Positions 29,427-38,896 of a DNA stretch of 64,000 bases are shown one piece after another (position 1 is the first letter of the stretch; every line of letters starts with the position of its first letter). The stretch comes from Phyllobacterium bourgognense (lineage in GTDB: Bacteria; Pseudomonadota; Alphaproteobacteria; Rhizobiales; Rhizobiaceae). The translations under genes were made by a program, and so were the position numbers. The DNA is taken from NCBI RefSeq assembly GCF_003337575.1, contig NZ_QPJM01000001.1, positions 372,001 to 436,000 of the forward strand, given 5' to 3'. The notes beneath the pieces were generated by a model. That model made no database searches. It saw only the letters and a list, made by a program, of their open reading frames with translations, and was not told the origin of the DNA.

Positions 29427-30497
29427 ATGAAAGTACTTGTGACAGGGCATCGCGGTTATATTGGAACGGTCATGGCGCCTTTCCTGATGAAAGCTGGCCA
29501 TGAGGTTCACGGCTACGACGCCGAGCTTTATCGTAGTTGTTCCTACGCCCCAGGAGGTCCCATCGCCGACATTCCCGCGGTCTGCAAGGATGTACGTGAC
29601 GTGACGGTAAGCGACCTCAAAGGCTTCGACGCGATTATTCATCTTGCGGCATTGTCTAATGATCCGCTCAGCAACCTCAATCCGGATATCACGTATGAAA
29701 TCAACCATCGCGGCAGTGTGAAGTTTGCTGAAACGGCAAAGAAGGCTGGTGTTTCCCGATTTCTCTTTGCTTCGTCCTGTAGCAACTACGGCAAGTCGGG
29801 CGAGGGGATGATAGACGAGACTGGACAGCTCAATCCCGTTACGGCCTATGGCTCGTCCAAAGTGCTCGCCGAGAAAGACATTGCAAAGCTCGCCGACGAT
29901 AATTTTACACCTGTCTATTTAAGGCCTGCGACCGCCTATGGTCTGTCTCCAATGCTGCGATTTGATATTGTCCTGAATAATCTCGTCGCTTGGGCGGTCA
30001 CTGAAGGTGTCATCCTGCTGAAATCCGATGGGTCGCCCTGGCGTCCGATCGTCCACATCGAAGATATTTCGCGCGCTTTCCTCGCTGCTATGGAAGCTCC
30101 GAAGGACAAGGTACACAACGAAGCATTTAATGTCGGTCAGTCGGCGCATAATTACCGCATTCGGGAAATTGCAGAGATCGTGGCGCAGGTCGTGCCTGGT
30201 TGCCGGCTTGAATTTGCAGATGATGCGGGCCCCGACACGCGTTCCTACCGTGTAAGTTTCGAAAAGATCGCCCGGGTTCTGCCTGCATTCAAGCCCGTCT
30301 GGGACGCAAAGGCCGGTGCAGAACAATTGCATGCAGCTTACATGAGTGCCGGATTGACCCTCCAGGAGTTCGAGGGCCCTCGTTATCAACGCATCAGCAA
30401 CATCCGGAAGTCGCTGGACGAAGGCACATTGAACCAGAGCCTACGCCGTATTCCGTCGTCATCTCGGCATCCGGCTTTGGCCGATGCCGTCATATGA
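29427..30497 (+). CDS. NAD-dependent epimerase/dehydratase (extended SDR)
   Basis: A 356-residue extended short-chain dehydrogenase. [16 protein letters not shown] gives the GxxGxxG nucleotide-binding motif at residues 7-13, [10 protein letters not shown] near 71, and the catalytic pair in [10 protein letters not shown] near residue 140 (Tyr-x3-Lys). Such enzymes act on nucleotide sugars (epimerase, 4,6-dehydratase or 4-reductase). It does not have the WxGxxVxxTGHTGFKG opening of CDP-glucose 4,6-dehydratase. Its neighbours (cytidylyltransferase, C-methyltransferase, 3,5-epimerase) suggest one step in a CDP-linked branched sugar. Confidence 0.8.
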   Translation: MKVLVTGHRGYIGTVMAPFLMKAGHEVHGYDAELYRSCSYAPGGPIADIPAVCKDVRDVTVSDLKGFDAIIHLAALSNDPLSNLNPDITYEINHRGSVKFAETAKKAGVSRFLFASSCSNYGKSGEGMIDETGQLNPVTAYGSSKVLAEKDIAKLADDNFTPVYLRPATAYGLSPMLRFDIVLNNLVAWAVTEGVILLKSDGSPWRPIVHIEDISRAFLAAMEAPKDKVHNEAFNVGQSAHNYRIREIAEIVAQVVPGCRLEFADDAGPDTRSYRVSFEKIARVLPAFKPVWDAKAGAEQLHAAYMSAGLTLQEFEGPRYQRISNIRKSLDEGTLNQSLRRIPSSSRHPALADAVI

Positions 30498-30512
30498 CCA
30501 CCCGTGTCTGCC

Positions 30513-31886
30513 ATGAACAGCTTTATGGTATCGTTTGATACGATCAGGGCCACGGGCGACGTCGAGGTTGATGTGGGGATCCGAATCTACGCGCTCGCCG
30601 CCCGACTTTTTCCGATCTGCCGGAGCATAACCGGGGACGGCGTGCGTGAAACACTGCAAGTCCTCGGCCAGCACATCGATCTGACACAATACGAGATCCC
30701 GACCGGAACGCAGGTGCTTGATTGGACGGTGCCGCAGGAATGGAATATCCGCGACGCCTATATAAAAGGCCCATCTGGGCGCAAGGTTCTCGACTTCGCT
30801 GACAATAACCTGCACGTCCTGGGATATAGCGCGGCTGTCCGACAGACGATGCCCCTCAGCGAACTGAAATCCCATATCCATACCTTGCCCGAACAGCCAG
30901 ACCTTATTCCCTACAGAACGTCTTACTACAGCGAGCAATGGGGCCTGTGTATGGCGCACAAGGAGCTCCTGCAACTGGAGGAGGGAGAGTATGAAGTTCT
31001 GATTGATTCCGAGAAGCGCGACGGACATTTGACGTACGGCGAATATGTCCACAAGGGTCAGTCAGAAAGAGATGTGCTGCTTTCCGCCCATATCTGTCAT
31101 CCATCACTGGCCAATGATAATTGTTCCGGCCTGGCACTATTGGCCTGTCTGGCCAAAGCGCTGCGTACACGCAAAACACGCTACAATTATCGCTTCCTTT
31201 TCGCGCCCGGAACGATCGGTGCGCTGACGTGGCTTGCCGGCAATGAAGACAAGATCTCACGGATCGACCATGGACTGATCGTCTCTTGCGTCGGTGACGG
31301 CGGCGGGCCCAACTACAAGCGGAGCCGCCGTGGCAATTCCATGATCGATCAAGCGATGCAGTACGTACTGAACTCGGACGGCAGGCAGGGAAAGATTAGC
31401 GATTTCAGCCCTTATGGCTACGACGAACGCCAGTATTGTTCGCCCGGATTCAATCTTCCGGTTGGGCTGTTCCAACGGAGCGCCTTTGGAACATTTTCAG
31501 AATATCACACCTCTGCCGACAATCTGGAGTTCATCTCACCCGAGCATCTGGGCTCGTCCTATTGGATGATCATGGATGCGATCGATATATTGGAGATGAA
31601 CTGGACGCCGATCAATCTTTTCCCGAAAGGCGAACCTCAGCTTGGCAGGCGTGGTCTTTATTCAGCATTAGGCGGCGACAAGTCTGCCGGGGAAACCGCC
31701 ATGGGATACCTTTGGGTGCTCAATCTGGCGGATGGCAATCACACTCTGCTCGATATCGCACAGAAATCGCACATGTCCTTCCGCGATATCGCCCGGGCCG
31801 CGCAGTTGCTGCTCGCAAACGGCCTGCTTGCCGAAGCGCCGGAACAAGATCAGGCGGGTGAGGCGTCCTGCAGCGGCCAAGCCTGA
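30513..31886 (+). CDS. DUF4910 aminopeptidase-like protein
   Basis: About 457 residues; a GTG at 30504 is an alternative start and neither has a clear ribosome binding site. The family opening LAARLFPICRSITGDGVRET and TGTQVLDWTVPQEWNIRDAY is unmistakable. SAHICHPSLANDNCSGLALL near residue 190 carries putative zinc ligands of an M28-like aminopeptidase fold. The C-terminal 80 residues look like a winged-helix-type domain (YLWVLNLADGNHTLLDIAQK). These proteins recur in sugar-modification clusters next to PIG-L deacetylases and aminotransferases; the reaction is not known. Confidence 0.78.
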   Translation: MNSFMVSFDTIRATGDVEVDVGIRIYALAARLFPICRSITGDGVRETLQVLGQHIDLTQYEIPTGTQVLDWTVPQEWNIRDAYIKGPSGRKVLDFADNNLHVLGYSAAVRQTMPLSELKSHIHTLPEQPDLIPYRTSYYSEQWGLCMAHKELLQLEEGEYEVLIDSEKRDGHLTYGEYVHKGQSERDVLLSAHICHPSLANDNCSGLALLACLAKALRTRKTRYNYRFLFAPGTIGALTWLAGNEDKISRIDHGLIVSCVGDGGGPNYKRSRRGNSMIDQAMQYVLNSDGRQGKISDFSPYGYDERQYCSPGFNLPVGLFQRSAFGTFSEYHTSADNLEFISPEHLGSSYWMIMDAIDILEMNWTPINLFPKGEPQLGRRGLYSALGGDKSAGETAMGYLWVLNLADGNHTLLDIAQKSHMSFRDIARAAQLLLANGLLAEAPEQDQAGEASCSGQA

Positions 31887-32389
31887 TCTTTGTCAGACAG
31901 GACGGTCGGTTTCGCTGGCCAGTCGATTGCAAATGCTGGATCGTTCCACCTCACGCCAGTCGAGGCCTGCGGATTGTAAAACTCCGATATGAGATAGGAG
32001 ACAGTCGCGTTATCGCGTAGCGTCTGGAAACCGTGGGCGAATCCCTTTGGGATATAGAGCTGGCGGCAATTGCTGTCGGAAAGTTCGTAGGCCGCCCAGC
32101 GCCGGTAGTTGGGCGAGTGAGGACGAAGATCGATTATCACGTCCAGGATGGCGCCCCTTACGCAGGAAACGACCTTCACCTCGGCGTGCGGTGCCGTCTG
32201 AAAGTGCATACCTCGCAGCGTATATTTGGTTACCGAATGTGACATGCTGTGCTGAACAAACGTTATTTCGAGGCCATGTTCTCTGAACTCGTCTACGCAA
32301 AACGTTCGAGCGAATGATCCACGCGCATCCGAGAGCGGAACCGTCTCGATAAGCCATGCTCCGTTCAGTTCTGTCTCGGTAAATCTCAT
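31850..32389 (-). CDS. dTDP-4-dehydrorhamnose 3,5-epimerase family protein
   Basis: A 179-residue cupin of the RmlC family from the ATG at 32389 (MRFTETELNGAWLIETVPLS); the frame is open upstream but that part is unlike the family. The catalytic His lies in RGMHFQTAPHAEVKVVSC near residue 58 and FAHGFQTL near 115 is also typical. Members epimerise 4-keto-6-deoxy sugars at C3 and/or C5. It is on the opposite strand and overlaps the end of the DUF4910 gene by 37 bp. Confidence 0.85.
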   Translation of the reverse strand: MRFTETELNGAWLIETVPLSDARGSFARTFCVDEFREHGLEITFVQHSMSHSVTKYTLRGMHFQTAPHAEVKVVSCVRGAILDVIIDLRPHSPNYRRWAAYELSDSNCRQLYIPKGFAHGFQTLRDNATVSYLISEFYNPQASTGVRWNDPAFAIDWPAKPTVLSDKDQAWPLQDASPA

Positions 32390-32703
32390 TCTATCCACCC
32401 CTGATTTCAGCCAGTCCAACACTGTAGTTTTGTCAAACTCTGCGCATGCGCGAAACTCACAATAAGGGGTAGGCCAGCAATCGCCAATATTCATGCCACG
32501 CGGATTGAATGCCCGCGGGACAGCCGCAGCCGCACTCCGTTTGACGGACACCGTATGGGGACGTTCCACCGTTCGGATGAGCCCACTGATCGCATTGTCA
32601 TATCGCCCGCGCGTGCTGAAGGCCGTAACTTCGGAGCCTGAGGATGGCGCTTGCCCGACGAACCTTATGGGGCAGGTGACTACACGCGACCAGGAGCCGA
32701 GGC
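32390..32703. other. divergent intergenic region
   Basis: 314 bp between the minus-strand epimerase and the plus-strand methyltransferase, expected to hold promoters for both. No repeat, hairpin or small gene stands out. Confidence 0.4.
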
Positions 32704-33999
32704 ATGAACATTCAAACCAGTACTCTTTTGTTGGCGAACCGCCCCAGCGACAAAATACATTCCTGTCGCCTGTGCGGCACCGGTTTGAAGTACTCTTTCA
32801 TTGATCTCGGAATGTCGCCTCCCTGTGAGAGCTTTGTTCCGCGCGAACTGATCGATTCGATGGAAGCATACTATCCGCTCCACGCTTACGTTTGCGAAGA
32901 GTGCCTGCTGGTGCAATTAAGCGAATATGTCAGCCCACAGGCCATTTTTGAAGAGTACGCGTATTTCTCTTCCTATTCCACCAGCTGGGTCGCGCATGCG
33001 AAGAAATACTGCCATCAGATGGCTGAGCAACTCCAGCTTGGTAGCGATAGCCTTGTCGTCGAGCTCGCCAGCAACGACGGTTACCTGCTTCAGCACTTCC
33101 TTCCGTTGAACATTCCCGTGCTCGGCGTCGAGCCGGCGGCCAATGTTGCCAAGGTCGCTATTGAGAAGGGTATCCCGACACGCGTTGAATTTTTCGGTGA
33201 AAAATATGCTCAGGCGCTGGTGAATGAAGGACTGCGCGCAGACCTCATCGCCGGCAATAACGTATTGGCGCAGGTTCCGGACCTCAACGATTTCGTCGCC
33301 GGCATGAAAATCCTGTTGAAGCCCGAAGGTGTTATCACCCTGGAGTTTCCTCATATCGAGAAACTGATCGCCGAAAACCAGTTCGACACGATCTATCACG
33401 AGCACTTTTCCTATTTCTCACTCCTCACAATCGAACTCATGGCCGAACGGCACGAGTTGAAAGTCATCGATGTAGAAGAACTCGGTACGCATGGTGGCTC
33501 GTTGCGCGTTCACCTCGCGCATGCGGCTAGTGAGCGTCCGACTCAGCCAAGTGTGGCCCGAGTTGTGAAGAATGAGATCGATGCAGGCCTCGACAGGATC
33601 GAGATATATACCTCGTTCGTAGAGAATGCCCGCCAGGTAAAGCGTGAGCTGCTATCGTTCCTGATTGAAGCAAAAAAGGCCGGCAAGACCATCTGCGGAT
33701 ATGGCGCACCTGGTAAAGGCAATACGCTGCTCAACTATTGCGGTATCGGGACCGATTTCCTCGATTTCACCGTGGACCGGAATCCTTACAAGCACGGCCG
33801 CTATACACCAGGCATGCATATCCCGATCGAACCCGTTGAAGCCATCGATCTGGTGAAACCCGACTACATCCTGATCCTGCCCTGGAATCTCAAGGACGAG
33901 ATCGTTGCCCAGATGCGGCATGTCCAGGAATGGGGCGCAAAATTCGTTGTTCCCATTCCAGGTGTCGCCGTCATCGACCCGAAGGAGCTCAAGTCATGA
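32704..33999 (+). CDS. SAM-dependent sugar C-methyltransferase
   Basis: A 431-residue protein of the TylC3/NovU-like nucleotide-sugar C-methyltransferase family. Domain 1 is a zinc-binding module (CRLCGTGL near residue 22 and CEECLLVQL near 64). Domain 2 is a class I SAM-binding fold with VVELASNDGYLLQHF near residue 119. Domain 3 contains GYGAPGKGNTLLNYCGIG near residue 335, as in the family. These enzymes add a methyl branch to C3 of a keto-deoxy sugar. The stop overlaps the ATG of the cytidylyltransferase gene (ATGA), so the two are translationally coupled. Confidence 0.88.
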   Translation: MNIQTSTLLLANRPSDKIHSCRLCGTGLKYSFIDLGMSPPCESFVPRELIDSMEAYYPLHAYVCEECLLVQLSEYVSPQAIFEEYAYFSSYSTSWVAHAKKYCHQMAEQLQLGSDSLVVELASNDGYLLQHFLPLNIPVLGVEPAANVAKVAIEKGIPTRVEFFGEKYAQALVNEGLRADLIAGNNVLAQVPDLNDFVAGMKILLKPEGVITLEFPHIEKLIAENQFDTIYHEHFSYFSLLTIELMAERHELKVIDVEELGTHGGSLRVHLAHAASERPTQPSVARVVKNEIDAGLDRIEIYTSFVENARQVKRELLSFLIEAKKAGKTICGYGAPGKGNTLLNYCGIGTDFLDFTVDRNPYKHGRYTPGMHIPIEPVEAIDLVKPDYILILPWNLKDEIVAQMRHVQEWGAKFVVPIPGVAVIDPKELKS

Positions 34000-34808
34000 A
34001 GGTTGTTCTGTTCTGTGGTGGTATGGGCACCCGCATTCGCGAATATTCGGAAAACGTTCCAAAACCCATGATCCCGCTTGGCTCTCAACCGATCCTGCGG
34101 CATGTCATGCAGTACTATGCCGACTACGGACATGATGATTTCATCCTTTGCCTTGGCTACAAAGCCAACGTCGTCAAGGACTTTTTTCTCAATTGCCGCC
34201 CGCAGACATTCTCCGACTGTGTGGTGACGGGTGATGGCAACGTCGAGGTGCTGGGTGAGTCGCAAAAAGATTGGCGGATTTCCCTGATCGACACGGGCAT
34301 CTGGCGCAACATCGGCGAGCGCCTCTGGGCAGTGCGTGATCAAGTCAGAAACGAAAAGATATTTCTCGCCAACTATAGTGACGGTCTGAGCAATGTCGAT
34401 CTGGACGACATGATAGCAAAGTTTGAAGCCAGTGGAAAAATCGCATGCTTCCTCGCCGTTCGCCCGCCGCTTACCTATCATCTGGCGGACATAGCCGAAG
34501 ACGGACGTGTGCGTGAATTCCGATCGTCCGACCGTTCTGACATCTGGATCAATGGCGGCTACTTTCTATTCCGTGGCGAGATATTCGACTATATGCGCGA
34601 ATCCGAGGAACTCGTACTCGAACCCTTCAGCCGGCTCATCGCAGACGACATGCTGATGGCCTACAAGCACGAAGGCTTCTGGCGTTCAATGGATACGCTG
34701 CGCGATTGGCAGGCCCTCCAGGAAATGGTTGAGCGCGGTGAGATGCCCTGGACAGCCCACGGCGCACTGAAAGATGGCTCCAACATCCGGTTGGTCAAGG
34801 CGCTATGA
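33996..34808 (+). CDS. rfbF: glucose-1-phosphate cytidylyltransferase
   Basis: A 270-residue nucleotidyltransferase making CDP-glucose from CTP and glucose-1-phosphate. The signature FCGGMGTRIREYSENVPKPM is at residues 6-25, LGSQPILRHVM follows, and DTGIWRNIGERL and IWINGGYFLFRGEIFDYM fit the CDP-specific branch. It is coupled to the methyltransferase upstream and the PIG-L gene downstream by ATGA overlaps. No obvious CDP-glucose 4,6-dehydratase is encoded in the window, so the pathway is incomplete here unless the SDR at 29.4-30.5 kb takes that step. Confidence 0.92.
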   Translation: MKVVLFCGGMGTRIREYSENVPKPMIPLGSQPILRHVMQYYADYGHDDFILCLGYKANVVKDFFLNCRPQTFSDCVVTGDGNVEVLGESQKDWRISLIDTGIWRNIGERLWAVRDQVRNEKIFLANYSDGLSNVDLDDMIAKFEASGKIACFLAVRPPLTYHLADIAEDGRVREFRSSDRSDIWINGGYFLFRGEIFDYMRESEELVLEPFSRLIADDMLMAYKHEGFWRSMDTLRDWQALQEMVERGEMPWTAHGALKDGSNIRLVKAL

Positions 34809-35464
34809 GGCAGTTGCCATTGGCGAGACGCGGAGAGCGTCTTTCTGTCCTTTGTCTCGGAGCGCATTCAGATGATATCGAAATAGGCGCAGGGGGAACA
34901 ATCCTGCGCCTTATTGCCGATGGCGTTCTGGTCGACATCCACTGGTGCGTGTTGAGCGCACCCGGTATCCGTGCGGATGAAGCAAATGCTTCAGCTATTG
35001 CTTTCCTTCAAGGCGCTGCCGTGACGAATATCGAACTCGCCGAGTTCGAAGACAGCTATTTTCCCAGTCAATCGCGAGAGATCAAGCAGTGGCTCAGTGC
35101 TGTACGCGAACGCGTCTCGCCCGACGTGATTTTCACCCATGCCCGCGACGACGCGCACCAGGATCACAGGGAAGTAAACCGTCTGACAACCAATGTCTTC
35201 CGCGACCATCTTGTGCTCGAATATGAAATTCCAAAATGGGACGGAGACCTCATGCAGCACAACACGTATATGCCGTTGCCGTCCACAATCATGGACCGGA
35301 AGACCGAACTACTTCTCGAGCACTTCGGTACGCAACGCTCGAAAGACTGGTTCGATGAATTGACTTTCAAAGGCTTGGCCCGCCTACGGGGTATGGAATG
35401 CCGCGCTGAAGAGCGTTTCGCCGAAGCGTTCACAAATCGCAAATTGGCATTGACTATAGGATAA
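34805..35464 (+). CDS. PIG-L (LmbE) family deacetylase
   Basis: A 219-residue zinc-dependent N-deacetylase. The metal site is seen in LGAHSDDIEIGAGGT (His-x-Asp-Asp, residues about 19-33) and HQDHREVNRL (near residue 118). Such enzymes remove acetyl groups from N-acetylated sugars or related substrates. Coupled to rfbF by ATGA. Together with the DUF4910 protein and the aminotransferase it forms a set often found in clusters for unusual sugars. Confidence 0.86.
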   Translation: MRQLPLARRGERLSVLCLGAHSDDIEIGAGGTILRLIADGVLVDIHWCVLSAPGIRADEANASAIAFLQGAAVTNIELAEFEDSYFPSQSREIKQWLSAVRERVSPDVIFTHARDDAHQDHREVNRLTTNVFRDHLVLEYEIPKWDGDLMQHNTYMPLPSTIMDRKTELLLEHFGTQRSKDWFDELTFKGLARLRGMECRAEERFAEAFTNRKLALTIG

Positions 35465-35886
35465 CGCCCGGTCGGTGCAGCAGCTCTGCGTCCAAAAACC
35501 CGGTCAGTTCTACTATCCTTGACGACATCTCAGAATCTAACGAATCACGTGTTTAAAGCGATGCGAATCACTGCATTCGCGTGATTTCGCTGCTCGACGC
35601 AGCGTCAATCTCAAGTATAAGCCTTTCTTTATATGTTTAGTTTGGAGGCAATTGCGGGGTCAACGAACTAATAAACATCCCAGACGAATTAATCCAGCTT
35701 ATGGCATCGGGCTATAGCTGGCTAGACCGTCAAATTTTCCACCATCGAAGGAATTATAAGAGGATTAAAGACACTAACAAATAAAGAGCGTAAATTAATA
35801 TTCGTGAAAAAGAAGTGCGGCTGGACGTGTTTAGGTGCGTTCAATAGATCAACTCGCAACAAAAGATAAAAATTGGGGTTAATACA
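35465..35886 (+). promoter_or_regulatory. upstream region of LuxR-type gene with repeated AATCAC elements
   Basis: 422 bp without a gene. CGAATCACG at 35541-35549 and CGAATCACT at 35564-35572 are direct repeats 23 bp apart (about two helical turns), and CGTGATTTCG at 35580-35589 is an inverted copy. Such spacing suggests a regulator-binding region for the downstream LuxR-type gene. The rest, from about 35600 on, is AT-rich. Confidence 0.4.
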
Positions 35887-36678
35887 ATGGAGAATATTCA
35901 TCCATCCCGCTTGGGCAACAATGAACAAGAGCCATATGATCGTGAGATCATTGTAAATAACAGCCAACAATCCAACGAAAAATACAACGGTAATCGCCAA
36001 TTCCAGAAATACAGCGCGGAAGATTACTTGGCCATTGTCGACAAGCGCGCTTTGGAACGCGAATGTCTCGCGCAGGCTTTGATCAACCATCACATAGGCC
36101 TCAAAGTATTTACATTCGGTAGCTTGGAAGAATGGCAAGCCTCTAAAAAAGAACTATCCAATTTGCGCGCAGTGTTAATCAACACTGGCAACCGCACGTT
36201 GGACGATGCCAACCTCACCGCTGAAATCAGCGAACTTGTCGCGACATTCCAGACGGCGGCTGTCGTTGTGGTTGCCGACAATGATGATCTGACCTTTATT
36301 CTGAAGGCATTGGAACTCGGCGTTCGTGGGTACATCCCCACAACGGTTGGTATTGAAATCTGCATGCAGGCAATTGAACTGGCAATCGCCGGCGGTAAGT
36401 TCGTGCCGGCAAGTAGCGTTCTGACTTTGCGTAAACTCCTGGGCGGTCGAAGCGATGAGTTTCGTCACATCACCACTTCGTTTACTGCGCGGCAGTCCGC
36501 CGTTGCTGAAGGTCTTCGTCGTGGCAAGGCAAACAAGATTATCGCTTACGAGCTGAACCTCTGCGAAAGCACGGTAAAGGTCCATATTCGCAATATCATG
36601 AAGAAACTGGGTGCGACCAATCGGACGGAAGTTGCGTACAAAATCAGCGACATGATTCCGCATGAATCCAGATTCTGA
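35887..36678 (+). CDS. LuxR-family transcriptional regulator with pseudo-receiver
   Basis: A 263-residue protein. Residues about 45-175 have a receiver-like alpha/beta pattern (YLAIVDKRALERE, AVVVVADND), but the position of the phosphate-accepting Asp is occupied by Asn in RAVLINTGN, so classical phosphorylation is unlikely. The C-terminal LuxR/GerE helix-turn-helix is clear: FTARQSAVAEGLRRGKANKI and then CESTVKVHIRNIMKKLGATN. It lies directly before the Wzc- and Wza-type genes and probably controls exopolysaccharide synthesis; that is inference from position. Confidence 0.85.
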   Translation: MENIHPSRLGNNEQEPYDREIIVNNSQQSNEKYNGNRQFQKYSAEDYLAIVDKRALERECLAQALINHHIGLKVFTFGSLEEWQASKKELSNLRAVLINTGNRTLDDANLTAEISELVATFQTAAVVVVADNDDLTFILKALELGVRGYIPTTVGIEICMQAIELAIAGGKFVPASSVLTLRKLLGGRSDEFRHITTSFTARQSAVAEGLRRGKANKIIAYELNLCESTVKVHIRNIMKKLGATNRTEVAYKISDMIPHESRF

Positions 36679-36723
36679 ACGGGTTACCCGCTAACCGATA
36701 TCTGATTTTCAGAGGTATTGATC

Positions 36724-38892
36724 ATGATCGTTTCTGAAGTTTTGCCTCCTCAGGGCGGAATGCCACTATCGCGTATTCTTTCGCTCCTGTTGAACAGATG
36801 GCTTACAGTTCTGTCAGCCATTGTTCTGTGCTTGGGGTTGGCGATAGTGGGCTATATGACCGCCCCAGCCAAGTACAGTTCCGAAGCGATCTTGGCTCTC
36901 AACGTTCGCAAACTGCAGGCACTTCCAAATGAGTCGGTCGTCTCACCGCTTCCGCAGGAAAGTCCGGTTTTGAGGACGGAACTCGACATTATCAGTTCGC
37001 GCTCCATGGCCGAGAAGGTACTCGCCGACCTGGATCGTCAAGGTTTTGACTCCAATGGCAAAATCATTGTGCCTGGGCAAAAAAATCTTGTCGCGACAGA
37101 TGAAGAAATGCCGTCCGATCGGGCAAGAATTGATGAACTTCTGTCGAATCTTAGCGTTCTCAATGACGGTCGATCATACACGATTTACATCAGTTACCGC
37201 GCGAACAATCCGGAATATTCTGCTGCTGTCGCGAATGCGTTTGGTGAAGCGTACCTTAACTATCAAATCGATTTGCAGACCACGGCCACGCGCCGTGTCA
37301 GTGATTGGCTGGGCGGAAAGCTAACCAGCCTGCGGGCAACACTCGAACATTCTGAACGCGCCGCCGCCGATTTTCGTGAACAATCGGGGCTCGTGAAGGC
37401 AAATGGCATGACGCTGCAGTCGCAGCAGATTGCTGCACTGAATGCGGAGCTCGCGACGTTGCGGGGAAAGCTCGCAGGTGCTGAAGCCCGGCTCTCAACC
37501 GCAATCGAGGCGTCAAAGAACAACTCTGGCGTGGCTTTGTCCGAAATTCTCAATTCGCCGGCCATCTTGGCACTACGGACGGAACAATCCCGAATCGAGA
37601 GGAATATTCAGCAGATCAAAGAGAGCGGGGCAACTCAAAGCGTCCAGCTCCCACAGCTTAACTCGCAACTTGAATCGCTGAAAGGCCAGATCGGTGCAGA
37701 GGTTCAACAGATTCTGGATAGTCTACGGAACGAGATAAATGTCACGCACCTCCAGCAAGCGTCGGTTGAGGCAAATCTCAAAGAGCTGCAGGACAGCATG
37801 TCGACTGCCAACAAAGCCACTGTCCAGGCTGATCAGCTGGATCGCGAAGCTTCGGCAAACCGCGCGATTTATGAAAGCTATCTCACACGTTACAAACAAA
37901 CGATAGAGCAGGACGGTATCGCGACGGCCGAAGCACGTATGATTTCGCGTGCAGTTCCGGCAAGGTCGAAGGTAAGTCCGCGTCTCTCATCATGGCTTGC
38001 GTTGGGTGGAATTGGCGGCATCTGTTTCGGGATGGCCGGCGCTTTCCTCATGGAATTGCGTGATAAATCGATCCGATCGAGCGTGGCTCTCGAAACAGCA
38101 GCACGGTTGCCCATCATCGGCCGGATACCGCAATTGTCGGTCCGCGAGCGGAAAGAAGCCGCACGTATGGTTACCGATGGTAATTCGGGCTTTGGCCGTG
38201 CGATCGCCGACCTTCAGGCGCAGCTATTACTGTCGGCATCGACGAAGGCTGCGCGGGCAATTGCCATCACTTCAGCTGGCGACCAGGAGGGCAAGACGCT
38301 GATCGTAGCGGGCCTCGCAAGATCGCTATCGGCTACGGGGATACGCACTGTCGTCGTCGACGCCAATTTCCGGAATCCGATGGTTGCGCATGAATTCGGC
38401 GATCAGTTCGGACCCTACCTGGAAGAGGTGATCCGTGGCCGACACACGCTCGAAGCGGCGGTACAGCACGATGCGGAATCCTCGATCGACTTTGTCGCGA
38501 CGCAGACCTGTCAGGTTCCGGCAGAGTTCCTGCTTGGCCATGAGCAATTCGGCAAAATGATCGCAGAGCTCAAGCGACAGTACGACATCGTTCTTATTGA
38601 TACGCCCGCTATCTCCAACAGCGCGGATGCTATACGCGCGGCGTCGCTTGCCGACACGACGGTGTTGGTCGTTCGCCGTGACGTCGCCAGAATGGAGGAC
38701 GTCGTGGCTGCCGTTACCAAACTACGCGCTGACGGCCGGAAAGTCAGCGGTATCGTTCTCAACAGCGATCACGAGAGTCGGAGTCCGGTCGCCTTGAGCG
38801 CTCCACTTGCTCCCGCCAAACTCGTCTCCGGACGTGTCGTCAAGGAGCTTGCCGACTACGCAAAAAAACGCTCTTCCACTGCAAAGGCTTGA
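36724..38892 (+). CDS. Wzc/GumC-type polysaccharide co-polymerase with kinase-like domain
   Basis: A 722-residue inner-membrane protein; the ATG at 36724 has AGAGG 9 nt upstream, and a TTG at 36718 is a weaker option. N-terminal Wzz domain with a first membrane helix near residue 22-45, a long periplasmic coiled-coil region (about 170-400), and a second helix near 425 (LALGGIGGICFGMAGAFLM). The cytoplasmic P-loop domain has Walker A in SAGDQEGKT (Lys524), Walker A' VVDANFRNP and Walker B IVLIDTP. The C-terminus has only one tyrosine (ADYAKKRSSTAKA), so the usual tyrosine cluster is reduced. Controls chain length and export with the Wza-type protein 4 bp downstream. Confidence 0.9.
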   Translation: MIVSEVLPPQGGMPLSRILSLLLNRWLTVLSAIVLCLGLAIVGYMTAPAKYSSEAILALNVRKLQALPNESVVSPLPQESPVLRTELDIISSRSMAEKVLADLDRQGFDSNGKIIVPGQKNLVATDEEMPSDRARIDELLSNLSVLNDGRSYTIYISYRANNPEYSAAVANAFGEAYLNYQIDLQTTATRRVSDWLGGKLTSLRATLEHSERAAADFREQSGLVKANGMTLQSQQIAALNAELATLRGKLAGAEARLSTAIEASKNNSGVALSEILNSPAILALRTEQSRIERNIQQIKESGATQSVQLPQLNSQLESLKGQIGAEVQQILDSLRNEINVTHLQQASVEANLKELQDSMSTANKATVQADQLDREASANRAIYESYLTRYKQTIEQDGIATAEARMISRAVPARSKVSPRLSSWLALGGIGGICFGMAGAFLMELRDKSIRSSVALETAARLPIIGRIPQLSVRERKEAARMVTDGNSGFGRAIADLQAQLLLSASTKAARAIAITSAGDQEGKTLIVAGLARSLSATGIRTVVVDANFRNPMVAHEFGDQFGPYLEEVIRGRHTLEAAVQHDAESSIDFVATQTCQVPAEFLLGHEQFGKMIAELKRQYDIVLIDTPAISNSADAIRAASLADTTVLVVRRDVARMEDVVAAVTKLRADGRKVSGIVLNSDHESRSPVALSAPLAPAKLVSGRVVKELADYAKKRSSTAKA

Positions 38893-38896
38893 GGCA

